The position numbers and the translations under genes were made by a program. A stretch of 64,000 bases of DNA, taken from NCBI GenBank assembly GCA_009363875.1, contig CM018689.1, positions 61,145,595 to 61,209,594 on the forward strand, read 5' to 3'. The DNA comes from Mikania micrantha. Taxonomy: Eukaryota > Streptophyta > Magnoliopsida > Asterales > Asteraceae. How positions within the stretch are numbered: the first letter of the stretch is position 1; each line of letters opens with the position of its first letter. This document shows positions 42,844 through 55,932 of this stretch, in pieces. Below the pieces are notes generated by a model. The model ran no database searches. It saw nothing but the letters and a program-made list of their open reading frames with translations, and was not told where the DNA came from.

Positions 42844-45761
42844 TGTAACAACCGGTTTTTAATAACTGAATGTATTTGAAATAATCGTTAATTGAACGAT
42901 TGTGATTGTTGTGATTTGAAAATATATGAGAATTACGTTATCAATGGCAAGAGCGCATGTGATCGTTCTAGAAATCCACGTTGATTTGATGATTGTAATT
43001 ATTATAAGTTGATAGTATGCGAAAAATGGTGAACGTGGGTGAAAACCGTGTGCGAAACGGAGTTACGGATTGTTTGGAATCGCGAAAAGAAGATAAAATC
43101 AAAAAAATTGACAAAAGTGATGTGGGGCGGTACACCTGGGGCCAAACCTCAGGCTGGGGCGATGCGCCTGGCGTGTTAAGTCGGCAAAATTGGGTTTTAA
43201 GATCAGATTTCGTTTCCAAAAGTGTTTAAACCCTTTCTCTCGAGTTTCTTACACCCACAAACAACATTTGGGGCTGCAAAACTTGGATTTGAAGCCGTAT
43301 AAGCCTACGGATCGTACCAAAGAACGTATCTGCAACATCTGATCGTTGTTTTGCAACCGAACATCCGTTCGATTGGGTAACGATTCGTTTTATCCTACTA
43401 GTTTAATATTGTGTGGATTAAATCTAGTTTTGAATGTATTACTATGATTATGGGTATTGATTAGTGCCTAGTTGATAACTAGGGATTATTAGAAACGAAG
43501 AACTTGCTGTTTTGATGGTGAAATCTTCGTTTTGAAGCCGATATAATGTCCGGTTGTTAAGAAACCCATATCATGGTGTGATAAGTAGTAGGAATGGGTA
43601 GATTATGGTTTTAAATGAAATATGGATTATGATCCATGGGTTAAATGATGATTTTGATGAATTGATGTTAAAATTATTAATAGTTATGATCATAAATGAA
43701 TTTTTGAATAATATAAATGATTAAAGATCGTAACTAATATAATGAACATCAATTAATTGAAGAAATGCCTAGGAGAGGCATGAAATGTGATTAATTTTAA
43801 TAATTGACTAAAACTTGCTAAAGATAGTAAGATCAAGTCAATTATGTGATAAATTGACTTTGATCAAGTAAAACCAGTCAAGTGCATTGAACTTGATTGT
43901 ATGTGCTATATGTATTGAAATTAGTTGTATATATGTGAATACAATTAGGTATTGACGGTGAAAGTCAAGGGATAAGCCACAAAAGTGGAAACGAGGTTGT
44001 AGGAAGTGAACAACCATATGCACCAGGTAAGTTACCCAACTTACTGTAACATTACATATAAGTAGTAGAAAGAGTCTACTTGATTGTGATGTATATACAT
44101 TGATTGGTTTGAATGAATGTGCATAATTAAATTGGAACAAATTGAGTTAATAGACTCTAATGTATATATGTTAAGTTCCAATGTGTTTATGTCACGATTG
44201 AATTGAATATGCAACATAGATTGCATAAGAATAGCCGGATGACCCGGTGTTTGAATAAGTAATCCCACAACTACGACATCACATAATGAACATTGAATGT
44301 GTTGTCGAATGAATTGTATGATAAATATGGCATTGGTGAGAGGGGAAAGTTGAATGGTAAAAGTTCAACAACCTTTGATAAATCCAATACCATGGTGAAT
44401 GAAAGTGTGGGAACTCTATGATGGAAGTACCGGTGGGTGAACATCATAGTAATTTGATTGAAATAATTATGACTCCACAATGGTGGATAGCCAGATGTGC
44501 TGGCAATTGTCTTAGATGGAAGTACCGGTGGGTGAACATCTTAAGACTTAATATTTATGACTCCACAATGGTGGATAGCCAGAGGTGGTGGCAATTGTCT
44601 TAGATGGAAGTACCGGTGGGTGAACATCTTAAGACTTGAATTGTTTATGACTCCACAATGGTGGATAGCCAGAGGTGCTGGCAATGGTCTTAGATGGAAG
44701 TACCGGTGGGTGAACATCTTAAGACTTGAATTATTTATGACTCCACAATGGTGGATAGCCAGAGGTGCTGACAATGGTCTTAGATGGAAGTACCGGTGGG
44801 TGAACATCTTAAGACTTGAATTAATTATGACTCCATAATGGTGGATAGCTAGAGGTGCTAGCAATTTGTCTTAGATGGAAGTACCGGTGGGTGAACATCT
44901 CAAGACTTGAACTAATTATGATACCACAAATGTGTGAATAGTCAGAGGTGCTGACAAATAGCTATGGTGGAAGTACAGGAATGTGAACACTATAGTGTAA
45001 TTTTGATTAAACTATTGTGAGCAATAGTTGATGATTACCACAATAGTTGATGATTGGTAATATAATATTATTACATTGTGAGAGTCAACTCGAATAGAAA
45101 TGACTCAGTTTGAATATTGATTGTGAAAAATGTATTTTTACATTTAGTTGTGATACCACAAATGTGTGGATAGCCGGTTAATCCGGAAACTAAATTGTTG
45201 AAACCACAGGTGTGTGGGTAATTGGTTGAGCCAATATATATATATATTGTGTTTTAAATTTAGCCAAAGGTGCAGGTGGTAGAGTTGGATTAGATAATAT
45301 ACTCATATTTGTGAAAATGTCCCATTAAGGGAAATAAATGCACCATGTGTGTTGGGTGCAAGTTGATGTTTGAATATGATATATTATTATCTAAACATGA
45401 TTAACATCCATATGATATGTATGTGGATGAGTTTAAATAAGTTTTTTTGGGAACTTTGGAAGGGGTTACTTACTTAGTTCATATGAACTAATTGTGACCT
45501 TATATGTGATGTTACAGGTCAAAAATAGATATGCATCGCACGATCAGATCGGGCACCTTTTGAAGCTGAATCGAGCGTTATGTAAAACTCTGGTAATATT
45601 AACCTTAAACACACTGGATTTTATTAATAATAAAGGTAAGTGGTGTGTTTAACTCATGAAATGGTAATTTCACGCTTCCGAACATGGTTTTGTGGTAAAG
45701 TTTTTAATCTGGGACCAAAATTTGACACGTGTAAACGTGTGAAAGAAGTTTGGGTGTTACA
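42844..45761 (+). repeat. 5' LTR of the 12-kb Ty3/Gypsy element
   Basis: 2918 bp. A GC-rich block (about 43127-43176, with GGGGCGATGCGCC) lies just before a TATA-like TTTTAAGATCA near 43195. A tandem array of about 88-bp units occupies 44406-45000. Confidence 0.92.
44406..45000 (+). repeat. Tandem array in the 5' LTR, about 88-bp unit
   Basis: Six copies carry GGAAGTACCGGTGGGTGAAC followed by GACTCCACAATGGTGGATAG, plus one decayed copy near 44968. Frames across it give repeated peptides on both strands and are not genes. Confidence 0.9.
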
Positions 45762-45763
45762 AG

Positions 45764-45781
45764 TTGGTATCAGAGCAATGG
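45764..45781 (+). other. Primer binding site, initiator-Met type
   Basis: TTGGTATCAGAGCAATGG starts 2 bp after the LTR; TGGTATCAGAGC is the standard plant initiator-tRNA-Met primer complement. Confidence 0.92.
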
Positions 45782-48103
45782 TTTGAGTGAATCAAGTGCG
45801 TCTTGATCTCAAACTCTTGTGCTCTTGATATGAAAACATAACGTTTGATTCGAAGACCCGATCTTGATGCCGAATGTATGAGGTCAGCATATCTATGTCC
45901 TGTATTATAATTGTTAAATGTAATGTGAATCGTTACATGTAAATGTGATTTGATTGATTATGTAAAACCGAAATCAATGTCTGGAGTTTGAAATGAAGGA
46001 AGTAAGGAATTGGGCATATAATGAATGAACTAGTATGTCTGGCCAACTTACTAATGCAAACATGATATGAACAAGTTCTTATGGGAATCATTTTATACTT
46101 AGGCTATTGAAATTAGGTAAGGTGTTTGGAGCTTAATGTGTCTATTATTTGTATGTAATAGTGTTACCAATTCAAGAGAAATGAATTGGAAGATTAATGT
46201 GGAAAGTCCTAAATGAGTGTAGGCTATAACACTTGATGTGTTGAGGGAAATTAATCCATTTGAACATGGAAAATGTCTTGGTGTGGATACATGAATTAAA
46301 AATGTATAATTTGACCGCTTAAGGCAGGATAAGGAAAAAGGCACATAATTGTGTTTATGTGTTCGTACATGTTTAAGTTTGAGGTGTAATGATTTAAACA
46401 TGTTTATAATTTATATAATGTGCATATAATTTATATGCGTGATATATAGAGTTGTAAGTATACAATGTGTATACGTATGGTGAATGTTATGATATGGTTT
46501 CATAACTAGTGATAGTGTCATTACATGTTGATAGTAATTGACATATTGAAATGGAAACTATTTATAATAGTGTTAAAGCAAATTTAAGACCATAACGTAT
46601 GGCATTTTGTGTGTATTAACATGTAAGACCACTGGTGAGTGGCATTGGATTTAACATGTAAGACCATTGATGAATGGCATTGGATTTATCATATAAGACC
46701 ACTTGTGAGTGGCGTTGAATTTGTTTGTAAGACCACTTGTGAGTGGCGTTGAATTTGTTTGTAAGACCACTAGTGAGTGGCGTTGTGTTGGATGTGTAAA
46801 ACCATTTTTGAATGACATTGAGTTGTCATGTAACTCCTTCTTAGAGAGGTATTGGGAGAATTCACATGCGTGTGGATTGGTCAATATGTGAGTATGTGTT
46901 GAACGATGTTGACTTTTAAAAAGTTAAAGTTATGGTTAATGTGAATAGGTGAGTTACTTACTCACTAATATGCAACCATAAGACATATTAATGCTTATGT
47001 GTTATGTGATTATGTTTGTTGAAACTACTTGTAATTGACTTGTAGTAACTGTGATAAATTGAATGGTAAATTGACCATATGTTTCATGAAATATTAAAAA
47101 TATGAATATGAAACCACCTGGTGGTGGTATTTAACTACTTGATAGATGTCTTGTAGTATTGGATGAATGTTATGTGCTAATTGCATAAGTTGAAAAGTGT
47201 TATTAAATGATAAATTATAGTTGACACTATAAATTGATGATAATCCACATTGTGTGGAAATATATGAATATGAAACCACCTGGGGTGGTATTCGGATTGT
47301 TGAAACTGATTAATATTATGATAAATTACATAACTAATGAAAATGTCGTTATATGTTTAGAATAACTGACACGGATAATGGGTGATGCTTCACATTCGTG
47401 TGAAACTGATGTAAGACCACTGGTGCGTGGCATTAATATTGTCATGTAAGTCCACATTTTTGTGGCATTGGGGGTAAACCATGTACATATACATGATAAT
47501 AAGTTACCCATTTTGTTGAATTGGTAGTTATAGGACTGGGTGAGTCCACACTACAATTGTTTGTGCAATTAGCATATATGTGATTTGTTGTTTTAATTGA
47601 AATTGATGTAAATGGTTATGGTTAGTGTGGTTATTGTAGTTGAATGATTTACGAGGTATGTTAACATTCAACTAATGATAATGATTGAGTTGATTTACAA
47701 GAGTGTAAACAATCATCATACTGTGGATGTGGTGATCTACAAATGTGTAGACATTAAATTGATTATGTGCATGTTTCGATTCACAAGGTGTGTGAACAAA
47801 AGATGATCTACAAGAGGGTAGACATCAAATTTCAAGAGTCAAATTGTTTAAGTTGACTTTTGAGAAATATGATGCACAAATGGAGTTTTGTGTACACACA
47901 TGTATTGTGTTAAATGATAATGGTTGAGCAGGAATGGTAGATAATATGTATAAATAGTATTCATACACATGATGGGATGAATATTTATGTGAATACTCAA
48001 AAGGAGAGGTAAGATGTATGTAGAAATACACTTGAGTGTATGATTTGGTTTGGATGAAGAAAGTTAAACCAAATAATCAATTGTAGATTGATTATGTAGA
48101 ATT
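45782..48103 (+). other. Non-coding internal region where gag should be
   Basis: 2.3 kb with no gag-length frame, no zinc knuckle and no protease motif. It contains the minisatellite below and a pair of related GAATATGAAACCACCTGG segments (about 47102 and 47266). It may be decayed gag leader or another LTR's non-coding DNA. Confidence 0.55.
46610..46835 (+). repeat. Minisatellite, about 36-bp unit, 6 copies
   Basis: Units read TGTAAGACCACT(G/T)GTGAGTGGC followed by (A/G)TTG(G/A)ATTT. Related single units recur near 47411. Small frames here are by-products. Confidence 0.8.
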
Positions 48104-50905
48104 GTCGCACCCCGAGAAATCCCGTCCCTTCCGGTGCGCGAGCGGCGGCAGATTGTCAGGATCGCAGTCTCCGGTCACACAACATGCGAGACCTATATGT
48201 CTGGTTTCGTACATACGTCCAATAACTTGGATAAAACAGTTTGTAAAATCAGAGTTTTGGAAGTAAAATATAAGTTAACAAAACAGTTTAACATTCATAA
48301 GTAGCGGAGGCATTAACTTAAAACAGTTTTCAAAACAACACAAGTTTAATGTTGCGGAAGCGATTAAAGATGGTTAGATAATACAAAGGTAACACGATCA
48401 ATGTTTAAATATTATCAAATGGCCTAAGACACTACAGTAGATGCATGGACTCCATCCTAGCATCCTAGTCCTTGTGCACGTGCCCTAGTTACCTGAGAAA
48501 ACATGCGAGTAAAAGGTCAACACAAAGGTTGATGAGAGCACAGGTTTGTAATCAGTAGTAAACATCAAATTTTTAAAGTAAATGTTTAGCATGTCTATTT
48601 TTCAATACGATGCAATATCAATTGATAGCTAGTCAATATGTTTTATATCATATGCGGGTTCGCAACCGAAGCTAACATGCTGCCTCCCGCCATATCCATC
48701 CAAGATATGACAAATGTTGTTTGGTCAATTATGCACTGTTCCGACCTCCAGTCGGGGTGGCCATACGGCTCGCAACAGTGGGGCTTGTCAGGCCCAAATA
48801 GTACTATTCAGAATTACCACGCTGAGCGCTACGCGCTATTAACGGTTCGAGTTGTGTTTAATGAGGACTTATCAGTTTTGTGGATGAATGCCACACATAT
48901 GCATATACGATATTAGCATGTACAAAAATAACCAAAAGTGTGTAAGTTGTTCAAAACAGTTGTATGCAATGTTTTCTCCCCCAAAGGTAGAAAATGTAAA
49001 AAGGGGCCGTGAACTCACCTGATAGTAGTTCCGGTATGTGAATGTTCGCGTCTGCGAGAGCTAGCACCTGCTAGTACGCACCTATATCCATATAGGTGTG
49101 AGTATGTGTTTTGTGATGTGTTGTAATCCATACAACTCCAAGTGTCAGTGTGCTCAACCGAGTGCATGTGTTAACTAGTGAGACTCGATGAATCGTTGGT
49201 GACACGATTGTTGTGTTTATGTGCCTTGATGCACATAAGACACCAAAATGCATCCTATGACTCTAATCACATAAGTTACCCTTTTTAGAAAGTTTCCAAT
49301 TTAGGAAAGTGTGGTTGTGAAATCCCATTTCATAAAGCCAATAACTTCCAATATGTTTATAAAATCATGTTTTAACACTTAGAACGCATCGTCGGCGCAT
49401 AAATCATCATATACGCCGTTTTGCCCAAATAAAGCTTCCTTATTTGGAAAGTATCCGTTTAAAACTCATTTTCACAAATCAAGGTTTCCAAATATGTTAG
49501 AAATCATTTCTAAACGTATTTCAATAATCCAAGTTCATCGAATCTTTCAAAAACATCAAAAGCCCTCTTTTCATTTACAAAAGTTTCCATTTTTAGTAAG
49601 TTTCTATAAAACCATGTTTTTGACAAAATCAAATATCCTAATGTGTTTCTAAACACTCCAATACACATTTAACAACATCTAGACATGTCTAACATGTCTA
49701 GATCATCCCAAATCCAAGACTTGCACATAAAAGTTTCCTTTTATGGCAAGTTTGTCCAAATCATCATCAAATCAAACTTAACTTAACCAAAACTCAATTC
49801 TAACATTTCTAAATGACAAAATCAGTAAATCTATAACAATATCACATCAAATCACCAACAATATCGTGCACAATAATCATATGGAGTTGCATGTGGGTTT
49901 TTACCCATTGCATGTACGATCTAACAACTATTAAACAGGTAAAACTACCTTTGATGCTAGGATTCGAGTTATAACAGATGCAACAGATTCTGGGAATGGA
50001 TGGTGACGATTCTTCAATGTGTTGATGGCCTTCAAGAACTCCTATGATGCTCCAATGGCTTCAAATCACCAAGGATGGCTTCCAATAGTGTCAACCAAGG
50101 TTTGGGGCTGATTTTTACAGATTAGGGTCGAGAATTGGCGAAGAGAGTCGGAGAAAACGAAAGAAGTTCGACTGAAATGGAATGGGTTGTTTAAATAAGA
50201 AATTTTGATCTGCATGGCCTTCGCGTACCGCGAAGGCCGATCAAAATTTATCATCGCGTACCGCGATAGGATTCGGGAGTCTCGACTCCCGGTTTGCGCC
50301 GCGTACCGCGAAGCCTTTCGCCGAGGGACCGTCGCGTACCGCGATGAGTCCATTTCCTTGTTTTTCGATTTCGTTGATACGATTTCGCTCGTACTCGATT
50401 CCTAACATTTTTCCAAAGCATCTAATGCTCGTTCAAGCACACAAATACATGTAGCACATAAGTTTGATTGATCACCAACGTTCGTGAGACTCGTGTGTGT
50501 GTTTTGATAATTCCTCGAATTATCTTCGATATTTTTTGTGTTCGTGTGTAACGAAGTGTTTGCACGCTTGATTAATCCAAATCAACGTGTAATGCACAAT
50601 TCAATAATTCCTCGAATTATTGTTTTGTGTTAGTGTTGTGGTTGCCACACTTGGTTTCCAAAACCAATGTGCAATGTACGATTCGATAGTTCCATGAACT
50701 ATCGTTTCGTAGTGGTTTGTGTTCAACTCATCTAATTAAACATAACTAAATGAAATGCAACAAGTATGAATGTGAAATGTAAGGAAAGTAAGAGTTGCAA
50801 TTTACCTGAAATTGCCGGGTGTCACATCATCCCCTTGTTGAAAGAAATTTCGTCCCGAAATTTGGTTGTTGTTGGTAGTGTTTGAGAAACAAAAATTTTC
50901 TGGTT
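48104..50905 (-). mobile_element. Fragment of another Gypsy element: LTR plus purine tract
   Basis: A minus-oriented LTR (48104-50826, 2723 bp, TGTCGCACCCC to GGGTGTCACA) is followed by a purine tract and the GGGACGAAATTTC block at 50827-50865, then about 40 bp of internal DNA. It then breaks into the host element's integrase, so it is a truncated element, not a solo LTR. Landmarks (TTTTCTCCCCCAAA, AAAAGGGGCCGTG, TGAGAAAACATG) align it with the LTR at 5104-7861, so the families are related. Confidence 0.8.
50187..50345 (-). promoter_or_regulatory. LTR core promoter with CGCGGTACGCGA motif block
   Basis: On the minus strand four copies of (T)CGCGGTACGCG(A) (50332-50344, 50299-50311, 50254-50266, 50221-50233) precede a TATA-like CTTATTTAAAC (50191-50200) by about 20 bp. 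Confidence 0.6.
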
Positions 50906-50956
50906 GTCACAAGAATCATGCATAATGATTATGTTTATTTAAGGATAAATGTTCAA

Positions 50957-51870
50957 CTATGCTTGAAATATATATTAGAGAAGTGGTGTCTAGGCATGGT
51001 GTGCCAGTGACGATTAATTTTGATCGAGACAGTTGATTTACTTCTCATTTCTAGAGGAATTTCAGAAAGAATTAGGATTGTTGATAAGCACGACGTATCA
51101 TACTCAGATTGATGGTCAAAGTGAAAAGACCATTCAAACGTTGGAGGATATGTTACGAGCGTGTATAATAGATTTTGAGGGTGGTTGGGATAATTATTTA
51201 CCTTTGCCTGAGTTCTCATAAAATAATAGTTATTATTCCAGTATTGGAATGCCTCCATATAAAATGTTGTATTGGAGGAAATGTTGTACTCCTGGGTGTT
51301 GGGGAGAAGTTGGGCAACAAGGATAGGCAAATAAAAAAGTAGTTAAAGTAACGAATGAACGAATAGATTAGATTCTAGTTCATTTGAAGGCGGTACAAGA
51401 ACGTCAGAATTCTTATGCTGATAAGCATAGGAGGAGTATTGAGTTCCAGGTGGGAGGTTTTGTATTGTTAAAGATCTCTACTTGGAAAGGTGTTATATGT
51501 TTTAGAAAACAAAGGAATTTAAGCCGAGTTTCATTGGACCATTCAAAATTATAGCTCGGATAGGTAGTGTTGCTTATCGTCTTGAGCTACCGGAGAAATT
51601 GAATGGCATACATGACACTTTTCATGTGTCATATCTGAGAAAATGTTTGACAAATGAATCGGCTTATGTGCAACTAGAAGACTTGGAAATTGATAACAGG
51701 TTGAACTATGTGGAAAGGCTGGTAGTTATATTAGACAGAAATGTCAAACATTTGAGAAAACAAGTCCCTGAACCAGGTAAAGGTTCAATGGAAAAACAGA
51801 AGGGGATCTGACGCCACGTGGGAGTCAGAAAATGAAATGAGAAAGTGTTATCCTTTCCTTTTTGAGGTTT
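50957..51870 (+). pseudogene. Integrase C-terminal part of the 12-kb element
   Basis: Starts inside the integrase core (IREVVSRHGVPVTINFDRD), then STTYHTQIDGQSEKTIQTLE, NNSYYSSIGMPPYKMLYWRK, SYADKHRRSIEFQVGGFVLL, the GIHDTFHVSYLRKCL block and a chromodomain-like WKNRRGSDATWESENEMRK end. At least four stops or frameshifts interrupt it (near 51034, 51222, 51325 and 51500). Everything upstream in pol is missing. Confidence 0.85.
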
Positions 51871-51894
51871 AATCAGTTTCGGGGACGAAACCTT

Positions 51895-51911
51895 TGTAAG
51901 GAGGGGAGATT
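51895..51911 (+). other. Polypurine tract of the 12-kb element
   Basis: GTAAGGAGGGGAGATT directly precedes the 3' LTR start TGTAACAACC. Confidence 0.85.
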
Positions 51912-54367
51912 TGTAACAACCGGTTTTTAATAAATGAATGTATTTGAAATAATCGTTAATTGAACGATTGTGGTTGTTGTGATTTGAAAATATGTGAGAA
52001 TTACGTTATCAATGGCAAGAGCACATGTGATCGTTCTAGAAGTCCACGTTGATTTGATGATTGTAATTATTATAGTTGATAGTATGCGAAAAATGGTGAA
52101 CGTGGGCGAAAACCGTGCGCGAAACGGAGTTACGGATTGTTCGGAATCACGAAAAGAAGATAAAATCAAAAAATTTGACAAAAGTGATGTGGGGCGGTAC
52201 ACCCCGGGCCAAACCTCGGGCTGGGGCGAGGCGCCTGGCGTGTTAAGTCGGCAAAATTGGGTTTTAAGATCAGATTTCGTTTCTAGAAGGGTTTAAACCC
52301 TTTCTCTCGAGTTTCTTACACCCACAAACAACATTTGGGGCTGCAAAACTTGGATTTGAAGCCGTCTAAGCGTACAGATCGTACCAGAGAACGTATATGC
52401 AGCTTTTGATCGTTGTTTTGCAACCGAACGTCCGTTCGATTGGGTAACGATTCGTTTTATCCTACTAGTTTAATATTGTGTGGATTAAATCTAGTTTTGA
52501 ATGTATTGCTATGATTATGGGTATTGATTAGTGCCTAGTTAATAACTAGGGATTGTTAGAAACAAAGAACTTGCTGTTTTGATGGTGAAATCTTCGTTTT
52601 GAAGCCGGTATAATGTCCGGTTGTTATGAAACCCATATCATGGTGTGTTAACTAGTAGGAATGGGTAGATTATGGTTTTAAATGAAATATGGATTATGAT
52701 CCATGGGTTAAATGATGATTTTGATGAATTGATGTTAAAATTATTAATAGTTAATGATCATAAATGAATTTTTGAATAATAGAAATGATTAAAGATCGTA
52801 ACTAATATAATGAACATCAATTAATTGATGAAATGCCTAGGAGAGGCATGAAATGTGATTAATTGTAATAATTGACTAAAACTTGCTAAAGATAGTAAGA
52901 TAAAGTCAATTATGTGATAAATTGACTTTGATCAAGTCAAACCAGTCAAGTGCATTGAACTTGATTGTATGTGCTATATGTATTGAAATTAGTTGTATAT
53001 ATGTGAATACAACTAGGTATTGAAGGTGAAAGTCAAGGGATAAGCCACAAAAGTGGAAACGAGGTTGTAGGAAGTGAACAACCGTATGCACCAGGTAAGT
53101 TACCCAACTTACTGTAACATTACATATAAGTAGTAGAAAGAGTCTACTTGATTGTGATGTATATACATTGATTGGTTTGAATGAATGTCCATAATTAAAT
53201 TGGAACAAATTGAGTTAATAGACTCTAATGTATATATGTTAAGTTCCAATGTGTTTATGTCACGATTGAATTGAATATGCAACATAGATTGCATAAGAAT
53301 AGCCGGATGACCCGGTGTTTGAATAAGTAATCCCACAACTACGACATCACATAATGAACATTGAATGTGTTGTCGAATGAATTGTATGATAAATATGACA
53401 TTGGTGAAAGGGGAAAGTTGAATGGTAAAAGTTCAACAACCTATGATAAATCCAATACCATGGTGAATGAAAGTGTGGGAACTCTATGATGGAAGTACCG
53501 GTGGGTGAACATCATAGTAATTTGATTGAAATAATTATGACTCCACAATGGTGGATAACCAGATGTGCTGGCAATTGTCTTAGATGGAAGTACCGGTGGG
53601 TGAACATCTTAAGACTTAATATTTATGACTCCACAATGGTGGATAGCCAGAGGTGGTGGCAATTGTCTTAGACGGAAGTACCGGTGGGTGAACATCTTAA
53701 GACTTAATATTTATGACTCCACAATGGTGGATAGCCAGAGGTGGTGGCAATTGTCTTAGACGGAAGTACCGGTGGGTGAACATCTTAAGACTTGAATTAT
53801 TTATGACTCCACAATGGTGGATAGCCAGAGGTGCTGGCAGTGGTCTTAGATGGAAGTACCGGTGGGTGAACATCTTAAGACTTGAATTATTTATGACTCC
53901 ACAATGGTGGATAGCCAGAGATGCTGGCAATGGTCTTAGATGGAAGTACCGGTGGGTGAACATCTTAAGACTTGAATTAATTATGACTCCACAATGGTGG
54001 ATAGCTAGAGGTGCTAGCAATTTGTCTTAGATGGAAGTACCGGTGGGTGAACATCTCAAGACTTGAACTAATTATGATACCACAAATGTGTGAATAGTAA
54101 GAGGTGTTGACAAATAGCTATGGTGGAAGTACAGGAATGTGAACACTATAGTGTAATTTTGATTAAACTATTGTGAGCAATAGTTGATGATTGGTAATAT
54201 GATATTATTATATTGTGAGAGTCAACTCGAATAGAAATGACTCAGTTTGAATATTGATTGTGAAAAATGTATTTTTACATTTTGTTGTGATACCACAAAT
54301 GTGTGGATAGCCGGTTAATCCGGAAACTAAATTGTTGAAACCACAGGTGTGTGGGTAATTGGTTGAG

Positions 54368-54414
<47 letters not shown>

Positions 54415-54926
54415 TGTTTTAAATTTAGCCAGAGGTGCTGGTGTTAGACTTGGATTAGATAATATACTCATATTTGTGAAAATGTCCCATTAAGGGAAAT
54501 AAATGCACCATGTGTGTTGGGTGCAAGTTGATGTTTGAATATGATATATTATTATTTAAACATGATTAACATCCGTATGATATGTATGTGGATGAGTTTA
54601 AATAAGATTTTTTGGGAACTTTGGGAGGGGTTACTTACTTAGTTCATATGAACTAATTGTGACCTTATATGTGATGTTACAGGTCAAAAATAGATATGCA
54701 TCGGACGATCAGATCGAGCACCTTTTGAAGCTGAATCGAGCGTTATGTAAAACTCTTGTAATATTAACCTTAAACACACTGGATTTTATTAATAATAAAG
54801 GTAAGTGGTGTGTTTAACTCATGAAATGGTAATTTCACTCTTCTAAACATGGTTTTGTGGTAAAGTTTTTAATCTGGGACCAAAATTTGACACGTGTAAA
54901 CGTGTGAAAGAAGTTTGTGTGTTACA
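51912..54926 (+). repeat. 3' LTR of the 12-kb Ty3/Gypsy element
   Basis: 3015 bp, 97 bp longer than its partner, mostly from one more tandem unit and a longer AT run. The tandem array is at 53470-54150 (seven full copies and one decayed). An AT microsatellite at 54370-54412 is far longer than in the 5' LTR (about 45235-45248). Confidence 0.92.
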
Positions 54927-54946
54927 ATATCAGAATAAATGCATAC

Positions 54947-55932
54947 CTTGATCTGTATTTTCTTATTTTTCATAACATGATTTGAGATCTCGGCTTGAAA
55001 CTCATGTTTCTTAGTTGTTGTTGTTTTTTTCTGTTCTGTTTGTTCACTTCTCCTGGTCATGTCATTAACATTTCTGTTTTCTGAGAAAGCTAGATCACTA
55101 CGAGGCAAGCCAACATCTTCAATTAATAATAGTTCCGGTTCCACCACTGGCATGTCTTCCTTAACATCCACGAATTGTAATGAGTCATTATTATCATTCT
55201 TGATTTATAAGACTGAACAGTACTAGGTAAGCGAGCGTCAACAACTTCTTTTATAGATACTTCTGGTTCTACTCCTTACACGTCATCATCCTTCACATCC
55301 CCAGATTGTGAGAAGACTATGTCTTCCTCCTGGCTAGCACTCGATACGACACCATCAACATTTCGGACCTCCGATAAACTGGATTATACTCCTAGGTAAG
55401 TGTAAGCAAACATCTATGTTTGATACTATTTCTAGTTTTACCCCACTGTTTCTTGAAACTATATTAGTACCAAATGAGGAAACATTTTGGTTGATATTCT
55501 TTCCACATATTCCACCTGGCAAGTACTCGAGATGATGTCAAAACCTTGACTCGACTTGCTTTCATCAATATCTGAAAATTCAGGAAGTTTTTTTTCTTCC
55601 GTAGGTGGTTTTTGGGGGCAAAATTCTTCTAATAAGCCTAAAAAAAACTTTTTCTCAGCAACAACACCCGGTCTTGAGTATTTTAAAACATCTTCCAAAG
55701 TTCGATTATAAGAAAATGAAGATCATTTTTCCCAATCCAACGGTTCGTTCAGGATTCGCCCAAATGAAACTGATGTGGTTAAGGCTCGAAGTCGATCTCC
55801 CTGTAATGAGTCAATAACCTCTTTTATTGACTCTCAAAAAAGATCAAAATCTGACCTTTTGAAAGGAAGTTCTAATGAACATGGCCTTTTGTAAGTGCAA
55901 ATACAGGATCTTAAGCAAAAGCGCAGGACTTT
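54947..55932 (-). pseudogene. Fragment of an unidentified decayed host gene
   Basis: A minus-strand exon-like end IQIK precedes a good donor AAG/GTATGC at 54946, only 20 bp from the Gypsy insertion. Upstream there are readable pieces (MDVKEDMPVVEPELLLIEDV; 55459-55698 with EDVLKYSRPGVVAEKKFFLG). Three imperfect repeats of about 120-170 bp encode variants of DVK-D--V-VEPE----E-V, the second with an in-frame TAA near 55277. I do not recognise the family. The left end is cut by the 12-kb element and the right end by the LTR at 55933. Confidence 0.5.

Larger units (their letters stand above)
42844..54926 (+). mobile_element. 12.1-kb Ty3/Gypsy LTR retrotransposon
   Basis: Plus-strand element with a 5-bp duplication ATATC (42839-42843 and 54927-54931), LTRs running TGTAACAACC to GTGTTACA, an initiator-Met primer site after the left LTR, and a purine tract before the right LTR. 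Only the integrase end of pol remains. A fragment of another LTR element (48104 to about 50905) lies inside. LTRs differ by several percent in their first 600 bp by eye, so it is clearly older than the element at 5104-16505. Confidence 0.92.

Noticed and set aside
44541..44864. Repetitive 90-107 codon frames on both strands (also 53697-54030)
   Set aside because: Products of the 88-bp LTR tandem array, whose unit stays open in several frames.
46610..46835. CRISPR-like spaced repeats
   Set aside because: Units are head-to-tail and diverged without unique spacers, inside a plant retrotransposon.
48638..48916. 92-codon frame in the LTR fragment
   Set aside because: It lies in conserved non-coding LTR sequence shared by related LTRs and has no domain.
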